DNA of 64,000 bases. Origin: Halobellus litoreus. Lineage in GTDB: Archaea > Halobacteriota > Halobacteria > Halobacteriales > Haloferacaceae. Location: the NCBI RefSeq assembly GCF_024464595.1, contig NZ_JANHAW010000002.1:496001-560000 (forward strand). Direction: 5' to 3'. Shown piece after piece: positions 35,375 through 44,279 of the stretch. Position 1 is the first letter of the stretch, and each line of letters opens with the position of its first letter. Position numbers and translations under genes: made by a program. The notes beneath the pieces were generated by a model, which saw only the letters and a program-made list of their open reading frames with translations, did no database searches and had not been told where the DNA came from.

Positions 35375-36372
35375 CACTCGGCCACCGCGAAGCGGATTCC
35401 GGGCGCGGGATCGTACCCCGACAGTTCGACGTCGTCGAAGGCGAGTTCGTCGAGGGGAACGTCGGCCACGTCGATGGCGGGCCGCTCGCGCGGCTCGCGT
35501 GCGCACTGTTCGAGCAGGCCGGGGACGTGATCGTACCGCTCCTCGCCGTCGGCCTCCGGTGGAGCCGCGTCTTCGAGCCACTCACGGACCTCGCGGTACT
35601 CGGACCGCTCCTCAACGGCCGCGACCCGCGACTGCAACGCGTCGAGGTTGTCGGCGTACCACGCGCCGCGTTCGCCGGCCCCGCAGTAGATGTGCGAATC
35701 GACGACCGAGTGCGCGAACCGTCCCGGCTCGAAGCCGGTCCGCTGCGCGATGGCGGTCGCCAGCAGCGAGTACGCCGCGATGTTGAACGGGATCCCGAGC
35801 GCGACGTCGCCGGACCGCTGGTGCAGGTGCACGTTCAGTTCGTCGCCCTGAACGTTGAGCACGAACGTGTAGTGACACGGCGGCAGCGTCGAGACGGCGG
35901 CGTTCGCCGGGTGCCACGCGTTGACGACGATGCGCCGGGAGTTGGGGTTCTCGCGCAACTGATCGAGGACGTACTGGATCTGATCGAACGTCCCCTCGTC
36001 GTTCATCCAGCGGTGGTCGTCGTCGGGCCACGACTCGCCGGGGAGCCCCTCCTCGGGAACGGGGAACCGACGCCAGAAGCGCCCGTAGGCGGTGTCGAGA
36101 TGCCCCGCCTCGTCGGCCCAGGCGTCCCAGATTCCGGTCTCCTCGCGGAGGCTCCGGATGTGTTCCTCGCCGGAGAGGTACCAGACGAACTCGTGGATCA
36201 GCGAGTTCCACCGCGCCCCCGAGAGGTCCTTCGTCGTGAGCAGCGGGAACCCCGCCGAGAGGTCGACTTCGTAGTGGCGGCTGAACGCGGATATCGTGTC
36301 CACGCCGGTGCGGTTCGGCTTGTGTCCCCCGGTTTCGAGGACGTCGGTGACGAGATCGAGGTACTGACGCAT
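35374..36372 (-). CDS. thyA: Thymidylate synthase
   Basis: About 332 residues from the ATG at 36372 (MRQYLDLVTDVLETGGHKPN). It has the catalytic loop LPPCHYTF with the active Cys, RSGDVALGIPFNIAAYSLLA for dUMP and folate binding, and an early RTGVDTIS. A GTG at 36447 would add 25 residues that relatives lack. It converts dUMP and methylene-tetrahydrofolate to dTMP and dihydrofolate and is coupled to the folA-like gene. Confidence 0.96.
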   Translation of the reverse strand: MRQYLDLVTDVLETGGHKPNRTGVDTISAFSRHYEVDLSAGFPLLTTKDLSGARWNSLIHEFVWYLSGEEHIRSLREETGIWDAWADEAGHLDTAYGRFWRRFPVPEEGLPGESWPDDDHRWMNDEGTFDQIQYVLDQLRENPNSRRIVVNAWHPANAAVSTLPPCHYTFVLNVQGDELNVHLHQRSGDVALGIPFNIAAYSLLATAIAQRTGFEPGRFAHSVVDSHIYCGAGERGAWYADNLDALQSRVAAVEERSEYREVREWLEDAAPPEADGEERYDHVPGLLEQCAREPRERPAIDVADVPLDELAFDDVELSGYDPAPGIRFAVAE

Positions 36373-36477
36373 AAGGATCGGGTTGGCGTACGTTGCTCGC
36401 CCCGCAATCTTGAATCGTTCGGGTGGTCGGGAACCGTCGTCCGACACTTAAGTGACCGCGCCGCAAACGGCTCCCCG

Positions 36478-37704
36478 ATGGCGACGCTCGCAGAGCCCGC
36501 GGTGCTCGCCGCCGCGAAGGACGCGCTGTACCCCGACCTCGAAAACCGAGACGATCAGTACGCAGTCACGGAGTCGCAGTTCACGGCCGACTCGTGGGGT
36601 GGGTGGTGCGTCCCCGACGACATCCGCGATCGGCTCCGCCCGTTCAATTCGATCCGGCTCGAGTCGGGCGAGCCGGACCTGCTCGGCGTCGGTCCCCCCG
36701 CCGGCGAGGTTCTCGACGGGTCCGTCGCGAGTGCGCCCGTCGTCGCGGTCGAAGCGAAGGGCCGTCGCGAGAACGGGACTGTCGACGTCGCGCGCGGCAT
36801 CGAGCAGGCCCACGCCCGGCTCTCGGAGGTGAACCTCGGCTACGTCGCCTCGCCCGCCGCGAGCGTGACCGAGACGGCACGGTCGCTGGCGCGGGAACTG
36901 AACGTCGGCGTCGTCGGCGTCGAGGGCGCCGAGACCGCGTCGGTCCTCGAACCCCCGCGCGTGACTGGGGCGGGCGAGTTCGCCACGGGCGTCGAGGCGA
37001 TCCGGTTCCGGGCGCGTACCCATCGGCTGACAGACGGGAGCTTTCCGGTGAATCACCCGAAGAACTACCTCGGCTATCCGCTCGCGCTCGCGGTCGACGA
37101 CGACACCGACGCGGTCTACGAGGAGCACGTCATCCGACTCGCGGGGGACGGCCGCCGGGGCGCGATCCTCCTCGGCCTCGTGGAGGGCAGCGGCGTCGAC
37201 CGACTCACGCACCTCGGCCGCGAGGTCGTCCGCTTCGCACGCACCGAGTGCGGGAGCGTCGAGTCGGCGCTGGCCCGCTTCGATTCGTGGACGGGACGAT
37301 CCACGCGATTCACCGAACTCGCCCCCCGCTGGGCGCAACTCGCCCGGAGCGTGACGATGGGCTACGAGCCGACGCGGCTCGTGGTCGAGGCGCTGGAGCG
37401 GCTCCACGCCGACGGCGTCCGACCGGCGACCCTTCCCGAAGTCGCGGCGACGGCCTGCGAGATCAACCGCCCGCTGGCCGTCGAGGTGTTCTTCACCGAG
37501 GGCGGCCGCGACGCCGTGCTCAGACGCGACGGGACCCTCCGAGAGGCGGCGCTCGACGATCCGAGCGTGTACAAGTCGGGGATCCACTTCCAGTACAAAG
37601 CACAGCTCTACCACGTCGGCCTCGTGACCGACCGCGGGACCGACGACAAGGCCGCCGCGCTGGCGGACGCGTGGGCGCTCGAACACCCGGTCGGACCGCG
37701 GTAG
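36478..37704 (+). CDS. Haloarchaeal protein with a PD-(D/E)xK nuclease-like signature
   Basis: About 408 residues from the ATG at 36478. The N-terminal third has GEPDLLGVG (Asp67) followed by VVAVEAKGR (Glu92, Lys94) and a Gln-containing helix (Gln110), the order of a restriction-endonuclease-like D...ExK site. The rest contains long helices and a likely winged helix near LEALERLHADGVRPATLPEV. Function is not described for this family as far as I can tell. It is divergent from thyA. Confidence 0.75.
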   Translation: MATLAEPAVLAAAKDALYPDLENRDDQYAVTESQFTADSWGGWCVPDDIRDRLRPFNSIRLESGEPDLLGVGPPAGEVLDGSVASAPVVAVEAKGRRENGTVDVARGIEQAHARLSEVNLGYVASPAASVTETARSLARELNVGVVGVEGAETASVLEPPRVTGAGEFATGVEAIRFRARTHRLTDGSFPVNHPKNYLGYPLALAVDDDTDAVYEEHVIRLAGDGRRGAILLGLVEGSGVDRLTHLGREVVRFARTECGSVESALARFDSWTGRSTRFTELAPRWAQLARSVTMGYEPTRLVVEALERLHADGVRPATLPEVAATACEINRPLAVEVFFTEGGRDAVLRRDGTLREAALDDPSVYKSGIHFQYKAQLYHVGLVTDRGTDDKAAALADAWALEHPVGPR

Positions 37705-37782
37705 CGTGTGTCCGGTCGGACCGGGGTAGCGAGTGTCCGGTCGGACCGGGGTAGCGAGTGTCCGGTCGGACCGCGGTGGCGG
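37683..37782 (+). repeat. Four tandem 25-bp repeats, each with a 13-bp palindrome
   Basis: Units at 37683, 37708, 37733 and 37758 share GGTCGGACCG; the middle two are identical and hold CCGGTCGGACCGG, a palindrome with 6-bp arms. The first copy contains the last codons and stop of the upstream gene. Terminator, protein-binding array or replication-slippage product are all possible. Confidence 0.85.
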
Positions 37783-37822
37783 GTCCGCAGGTATACGTAC
37801 CAGAAGGAGGCCAGACCCGCCG

Positions 37823-38116
37823 ATGACACGGAGGCTCCAGGTCGTCGGCGACGACCGATCGTTCACGATCACCGGCGTCGACAGCGACGAGTGGGAGGGG
37901 ATGCGCGACCCGTGCCCGACGTGCGGCAGTCGTGGCTTCGAGCACGTCTCCGCAAGGGGCGGATACTACGGCGTCCGCGACGGCACCGTCGTACTGCGGT
38001 CGGACGTCTGGGACGCCGACCGGGCGATCCGCACGCGCTGTCGAGCCTGCGGAACGGTGCTCCACAAGCACCCGGCGTTCGACCTGTTGTTCGATCACGG
38101 TCCTGACGAGCCGTAG
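37823..38116 (+). CDS. Small zinc-finger-like protein
   Basis: A 97-residue protein with two CxxC pairs (CPTC near 35 and CRAC near 75), enough for one zinc site. The part between carries RGGYYGVRDGTVVLRSDVWD. Not recognised beyond that; small CxxC proteins are common in haloarchaea. The start at 37823 avoids reading the tandem repeat as protein. Confidence 0.7.
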   Translation: MTRRLQVVGDDRSFTITGVDSDEWEGMRDPCPTCGSRGFEHVSARGGYYGVRDGTVVLRSDVWDADRAIRTRCRACGTVLHKHPAFDLLFDHGPDEP

Positions 38117-38157
38117 CAACCGATCGCTGTCGGGGGAGAACGTCGGGTCGACCGCCA

Positions 38158-38165
38158 AAAATTAT
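38158..38165 (+). promoter_or_regulatory. TATA box of the MFS gene
   Basis: AAATTATA about 26-33 bp before the GTG at 38191 in a GC-rich neighbourhood. The distance predicts a leaderless or nearly leaderless transcript, which supports the GTG start. Confidence 0.55.
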
Positions 38166-38190
38166 ACCTCGCCCTTTCGTTCCGACGCCC

Positions 38191-39624
38191 GTGAGCGAAT
38201 TCGGCGGGGAAACAGACGACACCGGGGGGCCGGAACCGACTGCGAGGGGAGTGACCGAGGACTCCGACGACGGCGACGACCGACCGGGAACCGACGGGTG
38301 GCTCTACGGGTGGGCGCTCGGCTACGCGGCGATCGGGGCGGCGTCGCTTCTCGTGCCGCTGTACGCCATCGACCTCGGTGCCGGGGCGCTCGTGGTCAGC
38401 CTGATCGCCGCGACGGCCGCCTTCGCCGGGGTCCCCGGAGCGATTCTGTGGGGGCGACTGGTGACGCGGACCCGGCGGCGACGCCCCTTCATCCTGGTCG
38501 CGCTCGGACTCACGGCGGGCGTCTTCCTCTCACTCCCGTTTCTGAACTCGCCGTGGACGGTCCTCGCCGCCAACGCGGTGCTGTGGTTCGTCGTCGCCGC
38601 CGCCGCCCCGGTGTTGAACGTCATCGTCGTCGAGGGGTACGATCCCGCGCAATGGACGCAGCGGTTCGGGCTGCTGAACCACTACCAGGGCTACGGCTGG
38701 CTCGTCGGACTCGTCGCCGGCGGTCTGTGGTCGACCGTCGCCGGCGCGCGGTTCGCACTCACGGCGCTCGCGGCGAAGCGACTGTTTTTCGTGCTCAGCG
38801 CGGTCGTCGCGCTCGGCGGCGTCGCCGTCGTGCTCCTCCGATACCCGGAGGCCACCACGATCACCGACCAGCGGTTCGGACGGCTCTCGCGTCGGTTCCG
38901 ACCCGCGAACGGGACGGCTGCGCGCTCGACGCGGGCGGTCCCCTTCGGTCCCGGCCGGATCTACTGGGCGTTTCGCGACCTCGGATTCGGGCGGACCGGC
39001 GGCGCGAGACGGACGACGCGGGGCGTCGTCTCGCGGCTTCGACGCCGGTTCTCCGGCTCGCTGCTCCGGTATCTCCTCGGGGCGGTCGTCTTCTTCGCCG
39101 GCTTCTCGGCGTTCTTCGGGCCGCTTCCGGCCTACCTCGTCGACGCGGGCTACGCCACCGACGAGGTGTTCGCGCTGTTCATCCTGAGTTCGGCGGCGTC
39201 GGCGGTGGCGTACACCGCCGCCGGGGCGGCCGCAGCGAAATACGAACCGTTCCGTCTGCAGGCCGGCGCGCTCCTCTTCCGAGCGGGGGCGTTCCCCGTC
39301 GTCGCCGTAACCGGCGCCGCCGTCGCCCCGCCCGTGGGACCGATCGTCGTGGGGACACTCTTCCTCGCGATCGGCGGCTCCTGGGCGGTCATCGCGGTGA
39401 CCGCGACGGGGCTGGTCTCGCGACTCGCTCCCGATTCGGTCCGCGCGGAGGCGCTCGGCGTGTACACGGCGGTCGGGAGTCTGGGCGGCGGCGTTGGGAG
39501 CGTGTTCGGCGGTGCGATCGCCGACTGGATCGGCTACCTCCCCGCGTTCGTCGTCGCCGGCGGGTTCGTCGTCGTCGGCTTCCTCGTGGCCGCGAGCGCC
39601 GGGTCGGCGTCGACGCCGACGTGA
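38191..39624 (+). CDS. MFS transporter
   Basis: A 477-residue protein with twelve predicted helices after an acidic 35-residue N-terminus. The central loop is Arg-rich (about 225-290). The loop between helices 2 and 3 has GRLVTRTRRRRPFI, the G-x-x-x-D/R-R motif of the major facilitator superfamily. Substrate unknown. It converges with cheW; the two stops are adjacent (39624/39625). Confidence 0.88.
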   Translation: MSEFGGETDDTGGPEPTARGVTEDSDDGDDRPGTDGWLYGWALGYAAIGAASLLVPLYAIDLGAGALVVSLIAATAAFAGVPGAILWGRLVTRTRRRRPFILVALGLTAGVFLSLPFLNSPWTVLAANAVLWFVVAAAAPVLNVIVVEGYDPAQWTQRFGLLNHYQGYGWLVGLVAGGLWSTVAGARFALTALAAKRLFFVLSAVVALGGVAVVLLRYPEATTITDQRFGRLSRRFRPANGTAARSTRAVPFGPGRIYWAFRDLGFGRTGGARRTTRGVVSRLRRRFSGSLLRYLLGAVVFFAGFSAFFGPLPAYLVDAGYATDEVFALFILSSAASAVAYTAAGAAAAKYEPFRLQAGALLFRAGAFPVVAVTGAAVAPPVGPIVVGTLFLAIGGSWAVIAVTATGLVSRLAPDSVRAEALGVYTAVGSLGGGVGSVFGGAIADWIGYLPAFVVAGGFVVVGFLVAASAGSASTPT

Positions 39625-40113
39625 TCAGGTCGCGCTATCGGTCTTCGTGGGCGAGATCCAGACGACGAGTTCGTCCTCCCGGCGGACGATGCCCTCGATG
39701 AAGTCGCTGCGCTCCATCGGCGGGTCCTCGACGTCGTCCATCGAGACGCGGAGGACCTGATCGACCTCGTCGACGAGCCAGCCGATCGCGGCCTCGTCCT
39801 CGAAGCGCTTCGCGTCGAAGATCACGATCCGGTTCGCCTCGCCCGTATCGTCGACGTTCAACAGCGTCTTCGGATTGACGATCGACGTGGTTCGGCCCCG
39901 GAGGTCCATCACGCCCTCGACGAACTCGGGGGCGTTCGGGACGGACGTGAGCGATCCTCGGTCGACGATCTCGGAGACGTAGTCGATGTCCACGCAGTAC
40001 GTCTCGCCCCCCAGCTCGAATTCGAGCACCTGCATCTGGCGGGCGGTGGCGTCGCCGTCGTCTGTCGCGGCGGGGTTCGATGCGCCCGCCGCGACGGGTT
40101 GTTCCTGGGACAT
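39625..40113 (-). CDS. cheW: Chemotaxis coupling protein CheW
   Basis: About 162 residues from the ATG at 40113. The CheW fold shows MQVLEFELGGETYCVDIDYV, NAPEFVEGVMDLRGRTTSIV with the conserved Arg-Gly, and a final DDELVVWISPTK. It links transducer tips to the CheA kinase. It is divergent from cheB with about 200 bp between. Confidence 0.95.
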   Translation of the reverse strand: MSQEQPVAAGASNPAATDDGDATARQMQVLEFELGGETYCVDIDYVSEIVDRGSLTSVPNAPEFVEGVMDLRGRTTSIVNPKTLLNVDDTGEANRIVIFDAKRFEDEAAIGWLVDEVDQVLRVSMDDVEDPPMERSDFIEGIVRREDELVVWISPTKTDSAT

Positions 40114-40223
40114 AGTGGCGTCGCCGGAGACCCGACGGGTCACCGGTTGCTACGTCGTGCTGGCGGGCAGACCGACAATAAATGTACGCACGCTATTATC
40201 ACGGCTGATTCTCGCCGGCGAGC

Positions 40224-40230
40224 GCTTAAG
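40224..40230 (+). promoter_or_regulatory. TATA element of the cheB operon
   Basis: GCTTAAG lies about 28-34 bp before an ATG at 40258 that opens a 22-codon frame ending in the cheB start. If it is the promoter, the transcript begins just before that ATG. Confidence 0.45.
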
Positions 40231-40257
40231 TCCCCCTCTCCGGAAAATCCGGTAGAG

Positions 40258-40326
40258 ATGCGCGGGTACGAACACGCCGTCGAGTGGTCGGACGACGGCG
40301 ACGAAGACGGGAGCAGCGGGCGATGA
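40258..40326 (+). CDS. Possible 22-residue leader peptide before cheB
   Basis: ATG at 40258 to TGA at 40324-40326: MRGYEHAVEWSDDGDEDGSS followed by GR. The stop overlaps the cheB ATG as ATGA. Its ATG would be the first on the transcript from the TATA-like element at 40224. It could couple cheB translation, or be a true microprotein. Confidence 0.4.
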   Translation: MRGYEHAVEWSDDGDEDGSSGR

Positions 40327-41708
40327 GTGCGGCCTCTGAACCGGGAGGCGGCGACGGTCCGACGCGGGCGGTCATCGTCGACGACTCGCGGTTCATGCGG
40401 ACGCTCATCCGGAACCTGCTCGAGGAGGGCGGCATCGAGGTCGTCGGCGAGGCGAAAGACGGGTCGGCGGCGCTCGAGACGGTTCGCGAGCACGACCCCG
40501 ACGTCGTGACGATGGACATCGAGATGCCGACGATGAACGGCCTCGAAGCGGTCGAGGCCATTATGGACGATCACCCGACGCCCGTACTGATGCTGTCGGC
40601 GCACGCCGAGGAGAACGCCGACGTGACGTTCGAGGCGCTGGATCGTGGCGCGGTCGACTTCGTGACCAAGCCGGGCGGAGAGGTCACGTCGTCGATGCCG
40701 CGCGTGAAGAAGGAACTCGTCGAGAAGGTCGAATCCGCCGCGCGGGTCGACCTCTCGGCGAACGCCCGGGCCTCGATCGGTGATCGGGGGACGGCTTCGT
40801 CGGGGACCGACCGCGAGGCGAGCCCCGCGGGGACCGACCGCGACACCAGCGGCCGCGGTGTCGACTCCACGTCCGGTCGCGCCGGGGCGACTCGGGAGCG
40901 GCGCGGTGGCACGGACGGTACGGGAGCGTCCGCGACGGCGTCGGGGGCTGCACCGGACTCGGGACCGGCGACGAACTCGGGGGCTGCACCCGACCGTTCG
41001 GGAACGGACGCCCCTGGCGCGACACGGCCCGCGTCGGCGAACGAGTCCGCAGCGGCGGACCGCTCGACGCTCGGATCCGACGGGGCGTCAGCGGCGACCC
41101 CGGAAGCCGACGCCGGGCGGACCTACCCGGACGCGGGGACCCTGATCGTCGGGGCGTCGACCGGCGGCCCGAACGTCGTCGAGCGCGTTCTCGCGGGACT
41201 CCCCCGAGCGGCGAACCTCCGAGTGCTCGTCGTCCAGCACATGCCCGAGGGGTTCACGTCCCGGTTCGCCACGCGGCTCGACGAACGGTCGGCCTACACC
41301 GTTCGCGAGGCGGAATCGGGCGAGCGGATCGAAGCCGGAGAGGCCCGGGTCGCTCCCGGCGGCACGCACCTCCTCGTCACGGGCGACCGCGGCGGGCGGC
41401 TGAAACTCGAACTGACCGACACGGAACCGATTCACGGCGTTCGGCCGGCGATCGATCTGACGATGGCGTCGGCCGTCGAGACCGTGACCGGACCCCTGTG
41501 CGGGGCGCTGCTCACCGGGATGGGTCGCGACGGCGTCGACGGGATGGAACGGATCGGCCGCAACGGCGGCCACACCATCGCGCAGGACGAGGCGACGTCG
41601 GCGATCTTCGGGATGCCGCGTCGAGCGATCGACACGGGCTGCGTCGAGGTCGTCGCGCCCGCCGAGGAGATCGCCGAGAACGCGCTGGAGTACTTCGCGG
41701 AGGAGTGA
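40323..41708 (+). CDS. cheB: Chemotaxis methylesterase CheB
   Basis: About 461 residues. The receiver domain (1-125) has Asp20-Asp21, the phospho-site Asp65 in VVTMDIEMP, and Lys in FVTKPGG. A long Ser/Thr/Asp/Gly linker (about 150-265) holds repeated TDR and GAAPD units. The methylesterase domain follows with GASTGGP (Ser), VQHMPEGF (His) and TGMGRDGVDGM (Asp). It removes methyl groups from transducers when phosphorylated by CheA. The linker is much longer than in bacteria. Confidence 0.96.
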   Translation: MSAASEPGGGDGPTRAVIVDDSRFMRTLIRNLLEEGGIEVVGEAKDGSAALETVREHDPDVVTMDIEMPTMNGLEAVEAIMDDHPTPVLMLSAHAEENADVTFEALDRGAVDFVTKPGGEVTSSMPRVKKELVEKVESAARVDLSANARASIGDRGTASSGTDREASPAGTDRDTSGRGVDSTSGRAGATRERRGGTDGTGASATASGAAPDSGPATNSGAAPDRSGTDAPGATRPASANESAAADRSTLGSDGASAATPEADAGRTYPDAGTLIVGASTGGPNVVERVLAGLPRAANLRVLVVQHMPEGFTSRFATRLDERSAYTVREAESGERIEAGEARVAPGGTHLLVTGDRGGRLKLELTDTEPIHGVRPAIDLTMASAVETVTGPLCGALLTGMGRDGVDGMERIGRNGGHTIAQDEATSAIFGMPRRAIDTGCVEVVAPAEEIAENALEYFAEE

Positions 41709-41711
41709 CAG

Positions 41712-44279
41712 ATGGACGACGAACTATACCAGGAATTCATCACCGAGTCCGAGGAGAGCATCACGCAGTTGAACAACTCGCTGCTGGATCTCGAATCGAA
41801 CCCAGACGACACCGAGGCGATCGACGACATCTTCCGGCAGGCTCACACGCTGAAAGGGAACTTCGGCGCGATGGGATTCGACAACGCCGCGAAGGTCGCC
41901 CACGCCGTCGAGGACCTGCTCGACGCGGTCCGCAACGGCGAGATCGAGGTCACTCACGAGCGGATGGACCTCGTCTTCGATGGGATGGACGAGATCCTCG
42001 ACATCCTCCACGAGATCGAATCCGAGGGCGAGTCCCAGCGGGATCCCAGCGGCCTCGTCGAAGACATCCGAGCGGCCGCATCGCCGGACGGGGAGTCGGC
42101 CGCCGACCCCGACGACGAGGGACACGAGACCGCCGCGGGGAGTGATACAGCGGCCGAAGCGGACCCGGACGCCGCCGCCGACGAGGCGCTCGAACGCGCG
42201 GCGGACGTCCTCGACCTCGACGACCCCGAAGTCGCGGACGCGGACGACCTCTATCACGCGCGAATCGAGCTCGACGCGGGCGATATGAAGGGCGTCGACG
42301 CGGGGTTGTTCGTCGGTGGTCTCCCGGACGACCTCGCGGTGGTCGGAGCGGACCCGAGCCTGGAGCGGATCGAGGAGGGCGAGTTCGACGAGGACTTCGT
42401 CGTCTACGTCGCCGACGTCCCCGAGTTGGAACTCGAACCGCTTCTCGAAGACCTCTGGAAGGTCGATTCGGTGACGCTGACGGACGTCTCCTCGCTCGTC
42501 GGCGGGGCGGGTGCGACCGCGGACGAGGACGATGCGACGCACGGGGGCGCAGACGAGCGCGAGTCGACGGGCGCGAGCGAGACGAGTGAGAACGAACCGA
42601 CGTCGGAGGAGCCTGGCACGGAGACGGCTGCCTCGACGGAGCGCGCGTCTTCGAGCGCAGACTCGGTCGCGGCGGATCCCGATGCGGCGGCCGGCGACGT
42701 CGACGCCGATTCCGCCGCCGCCGCGGTCGACGCCGTGGTCGACGCCTACACCTCGGGCGGTTCGTCGGCCGACGGAACAGGAGAGAGCGGTCGAGACGCT
42801 GAATCCGCGAGAACCGACTCGGAAACCTCCCCTGCGGAGAGCAGTTCCGGTGACAGCGGGACGGACTCCCACGAAGCCGACCGTAGTGAGACGGGCACTG
42901 ATGCCGGCGACGACGAACCCAGTGGGACCGACGACGAGCCGGAATCCGCCGGTCGAGACGAACCGACGGGATCCGGGGGCGACGGGAAAGACGACGGCGG
43001 CGGATCGAAACGTTCCGACGGCACCGACGACGATGACGACGACGAGGAAGAGACGCCGTCGATTCAGGAGGTGAAGTCCGTCCGGGTCGACGTCGACCAA
43101 CTGGACGAACTCCACAGCCTCGTCGAGCAGTTGGTCACCAGTCGTATCAAACTGCGCCAGGCGGTCGGGGAGGACGAGACCGCCGGGCGGGACACGCTCG
43201 ACGAGCTCGACAAGATCTCCTCGAACCTCCAGGACACCGTGATGGACATGCGGCTGATCCCGCTGAAGAAGGTGTTCGACAAGTTCCCGCGGCTGGTCCG
43301 CGACCTCGCTCGCGAGGAGGAAAAGCGGGTCAGCTTCTCCGTCGAGGGCCAGGACATCGAACTGGACCGGACGATCCTCGACGAGATCTCCGACCCGCTG
43401 ATGCACGTGCTCCGGAACGCCGTGGACCACGGCATCGAACCGCCCGAGGAGCGGGAGGCCGCCGGCAAGTCAAAGACCGGGTCGGTCGAGTTGCGCGCCG
43501 AGCGCGAGCACGACACGGTCGTCATCACCGTCGAGGACGACGGGGCCGGTATCGACGCCGACGTGATCAGAGAGAAGGCCGCCGAGAAGGGCATCCGACC
43601 CCGAGACGAACTGGCGGAACTCCCGGACGAGGAGATCTACGAGTACATCTTCCATCCCGGCTTCTCCACCAACGAGGAGATCACGGACGTCAGCGGCCGC
43701 GGGGTCGGGATGGACGTCGTCAAGACGACCGTCGAGTCCCTCGACGGGTCGGTGAACGTCGACAGCACCCTCGGGGAGGGGACCGAAATCTCGATCCGGC
43801 TACCCGTGTCGGTCGCGATCATCAAGGTGCTGTTCGTGCAGGTCGGCGACCGGGAGTTCGGCGTCCCGATCAAGTACATCGACGAGATCTCCCGACAGAC
43901 GCGGATCCAGCGGGTCGACGGCGCGGAGGTGATCGTCCACGAGGAGCAGATCTTCCCGCTCATCCGGCTCCGCGAAGCGCTGGAACTCGGGTCCGCGCGC
44001 ACCGATTCGGGGATGATCGTTCGGATCCGACCCGCGGATCGACAGGTCGCGCTCCGCTGTGACGGCGTCGCGCGACAGGAGGAAGTCGTCGTCACCCCGC
44101 TACAGGGACCGCTCCGGGGGACAGACGGCCTCTCGGGGACCGCCGTCGTCGGCGACGGCAACGTCGTCCCGATCCTGGACGTCAACTCCCTGCCGATCCC
44201 CGACGAGGGCAAGCAGGCGCGTCGGCAGTGGGTACCGCCGGAAGACGACGGTGCCGAGACCGAGGGGGCCGCGGACTGA
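41712..44279 (+). CDS. cheA: Chemotaxis histidine kinase CheA
   Basis: An 855-residue kinase. The Hpt domain has phospho-His45 in FRQAHTLKGN; a P2-like domain lies about 170-255; an acidic linker rich in Ser/Thr/Asp covers about 270-455. Dimerisation and ATPase domains follow (N box HVLRNAVDHGIEPPEER, G1 VEDDGAGI, G2 GRGVGMDVV), then a CheW-like P5 domain. It phosphorylates CheY and CheB. The gene starts 4 bp after cheB and overlaps cheR by one base. Confidence 0.97.
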   Translation: MDDELYQEFITESEESITQLNNSLLDLESNPDDTEAIDDIFRQAHTLKGNFGAMGFDNAAKVAHAVEDLLDAVRNGEIEVTHERMDLVFDGMDEILDILHEIESEGESQRDPSGLVEDIRAAASPDGESAADPDDEGHETAAGSDTAAEADPDAAADEALERAADVLDLDDPEVADADDLYHARIELDAGDMKGVDAGLFVGGLPDDLAVVGADPSLERIEEGEFDEDFVVYVADVPELELEPLLEDLWKVDSVTLTDVSSLVGGAGATADEDDATHGGADERESTGASETSENEPTSEEPGTETAASTERASSSADSVAADPDAAAGDVDADSAAAAVDAVVDAYTSGGSSADGTGESGRDAESARTDSETSPAESSSGDSGTDSHEADRSETGTDAGDDEPSGTDDEPESAGRDEPTGSGGDGKDDGGGSKRSDGTDDDDDDEEETPSIQEVKSVRVDVDQLDELHSLVEQLVTSRIKLRQAVGEDETAGRDTLDELDKISSNLQDTVMDMRLIPLKKVFDKFPRLVRDLAREEEKRVSFSVEGQDIELDRTILDEISDPLMHVLRNAVDHGIEPPEEREAAGKSKTGSVELRAEREHDTVVITVEDDGAGIDADVIREKAAEKGIRPRDELAELPDEEIYEYIFHPGFSTNEEITDVSGRGVGMDVVKTTVESLDGSVNVDSTLGEGTEISIRLPVSVAIIKVLFVQVGDREFGVPIKYIDEISRQTRIQRVDGAEVIVHEEQIFPLIRLREALELGSARTDSGMIVRIRPADRQVALRCDGVARQEEVVVTPLQGPLRGTDGLSGTAVVGDGNVVPILDVNSLPIPDEGKQARRQWVPPEDDGAETEGAAD

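Noticed and set aside
35527-36477. Long in-frame upstream extension of the nuclease-like gene across thyA
   Set aside because: It is antisense to thyA and the ATG at 36478 fits the intergenic space; the extension is a GC-driven artefact.
42500-43060. Low-complexity region in cheA as possible repeat or CRISPR-like array
   Set aside because: It is coding Ser/Thr/Asp linker with no regular spacers; no CRISPR array was found anywhere in the window.
41724-43430. 568-codon minus frame opposite cheA
   Set aside because: Antisense to the Asp/Glu-rich CheA linker, which makes Val/Arg-rich open frames by composition.
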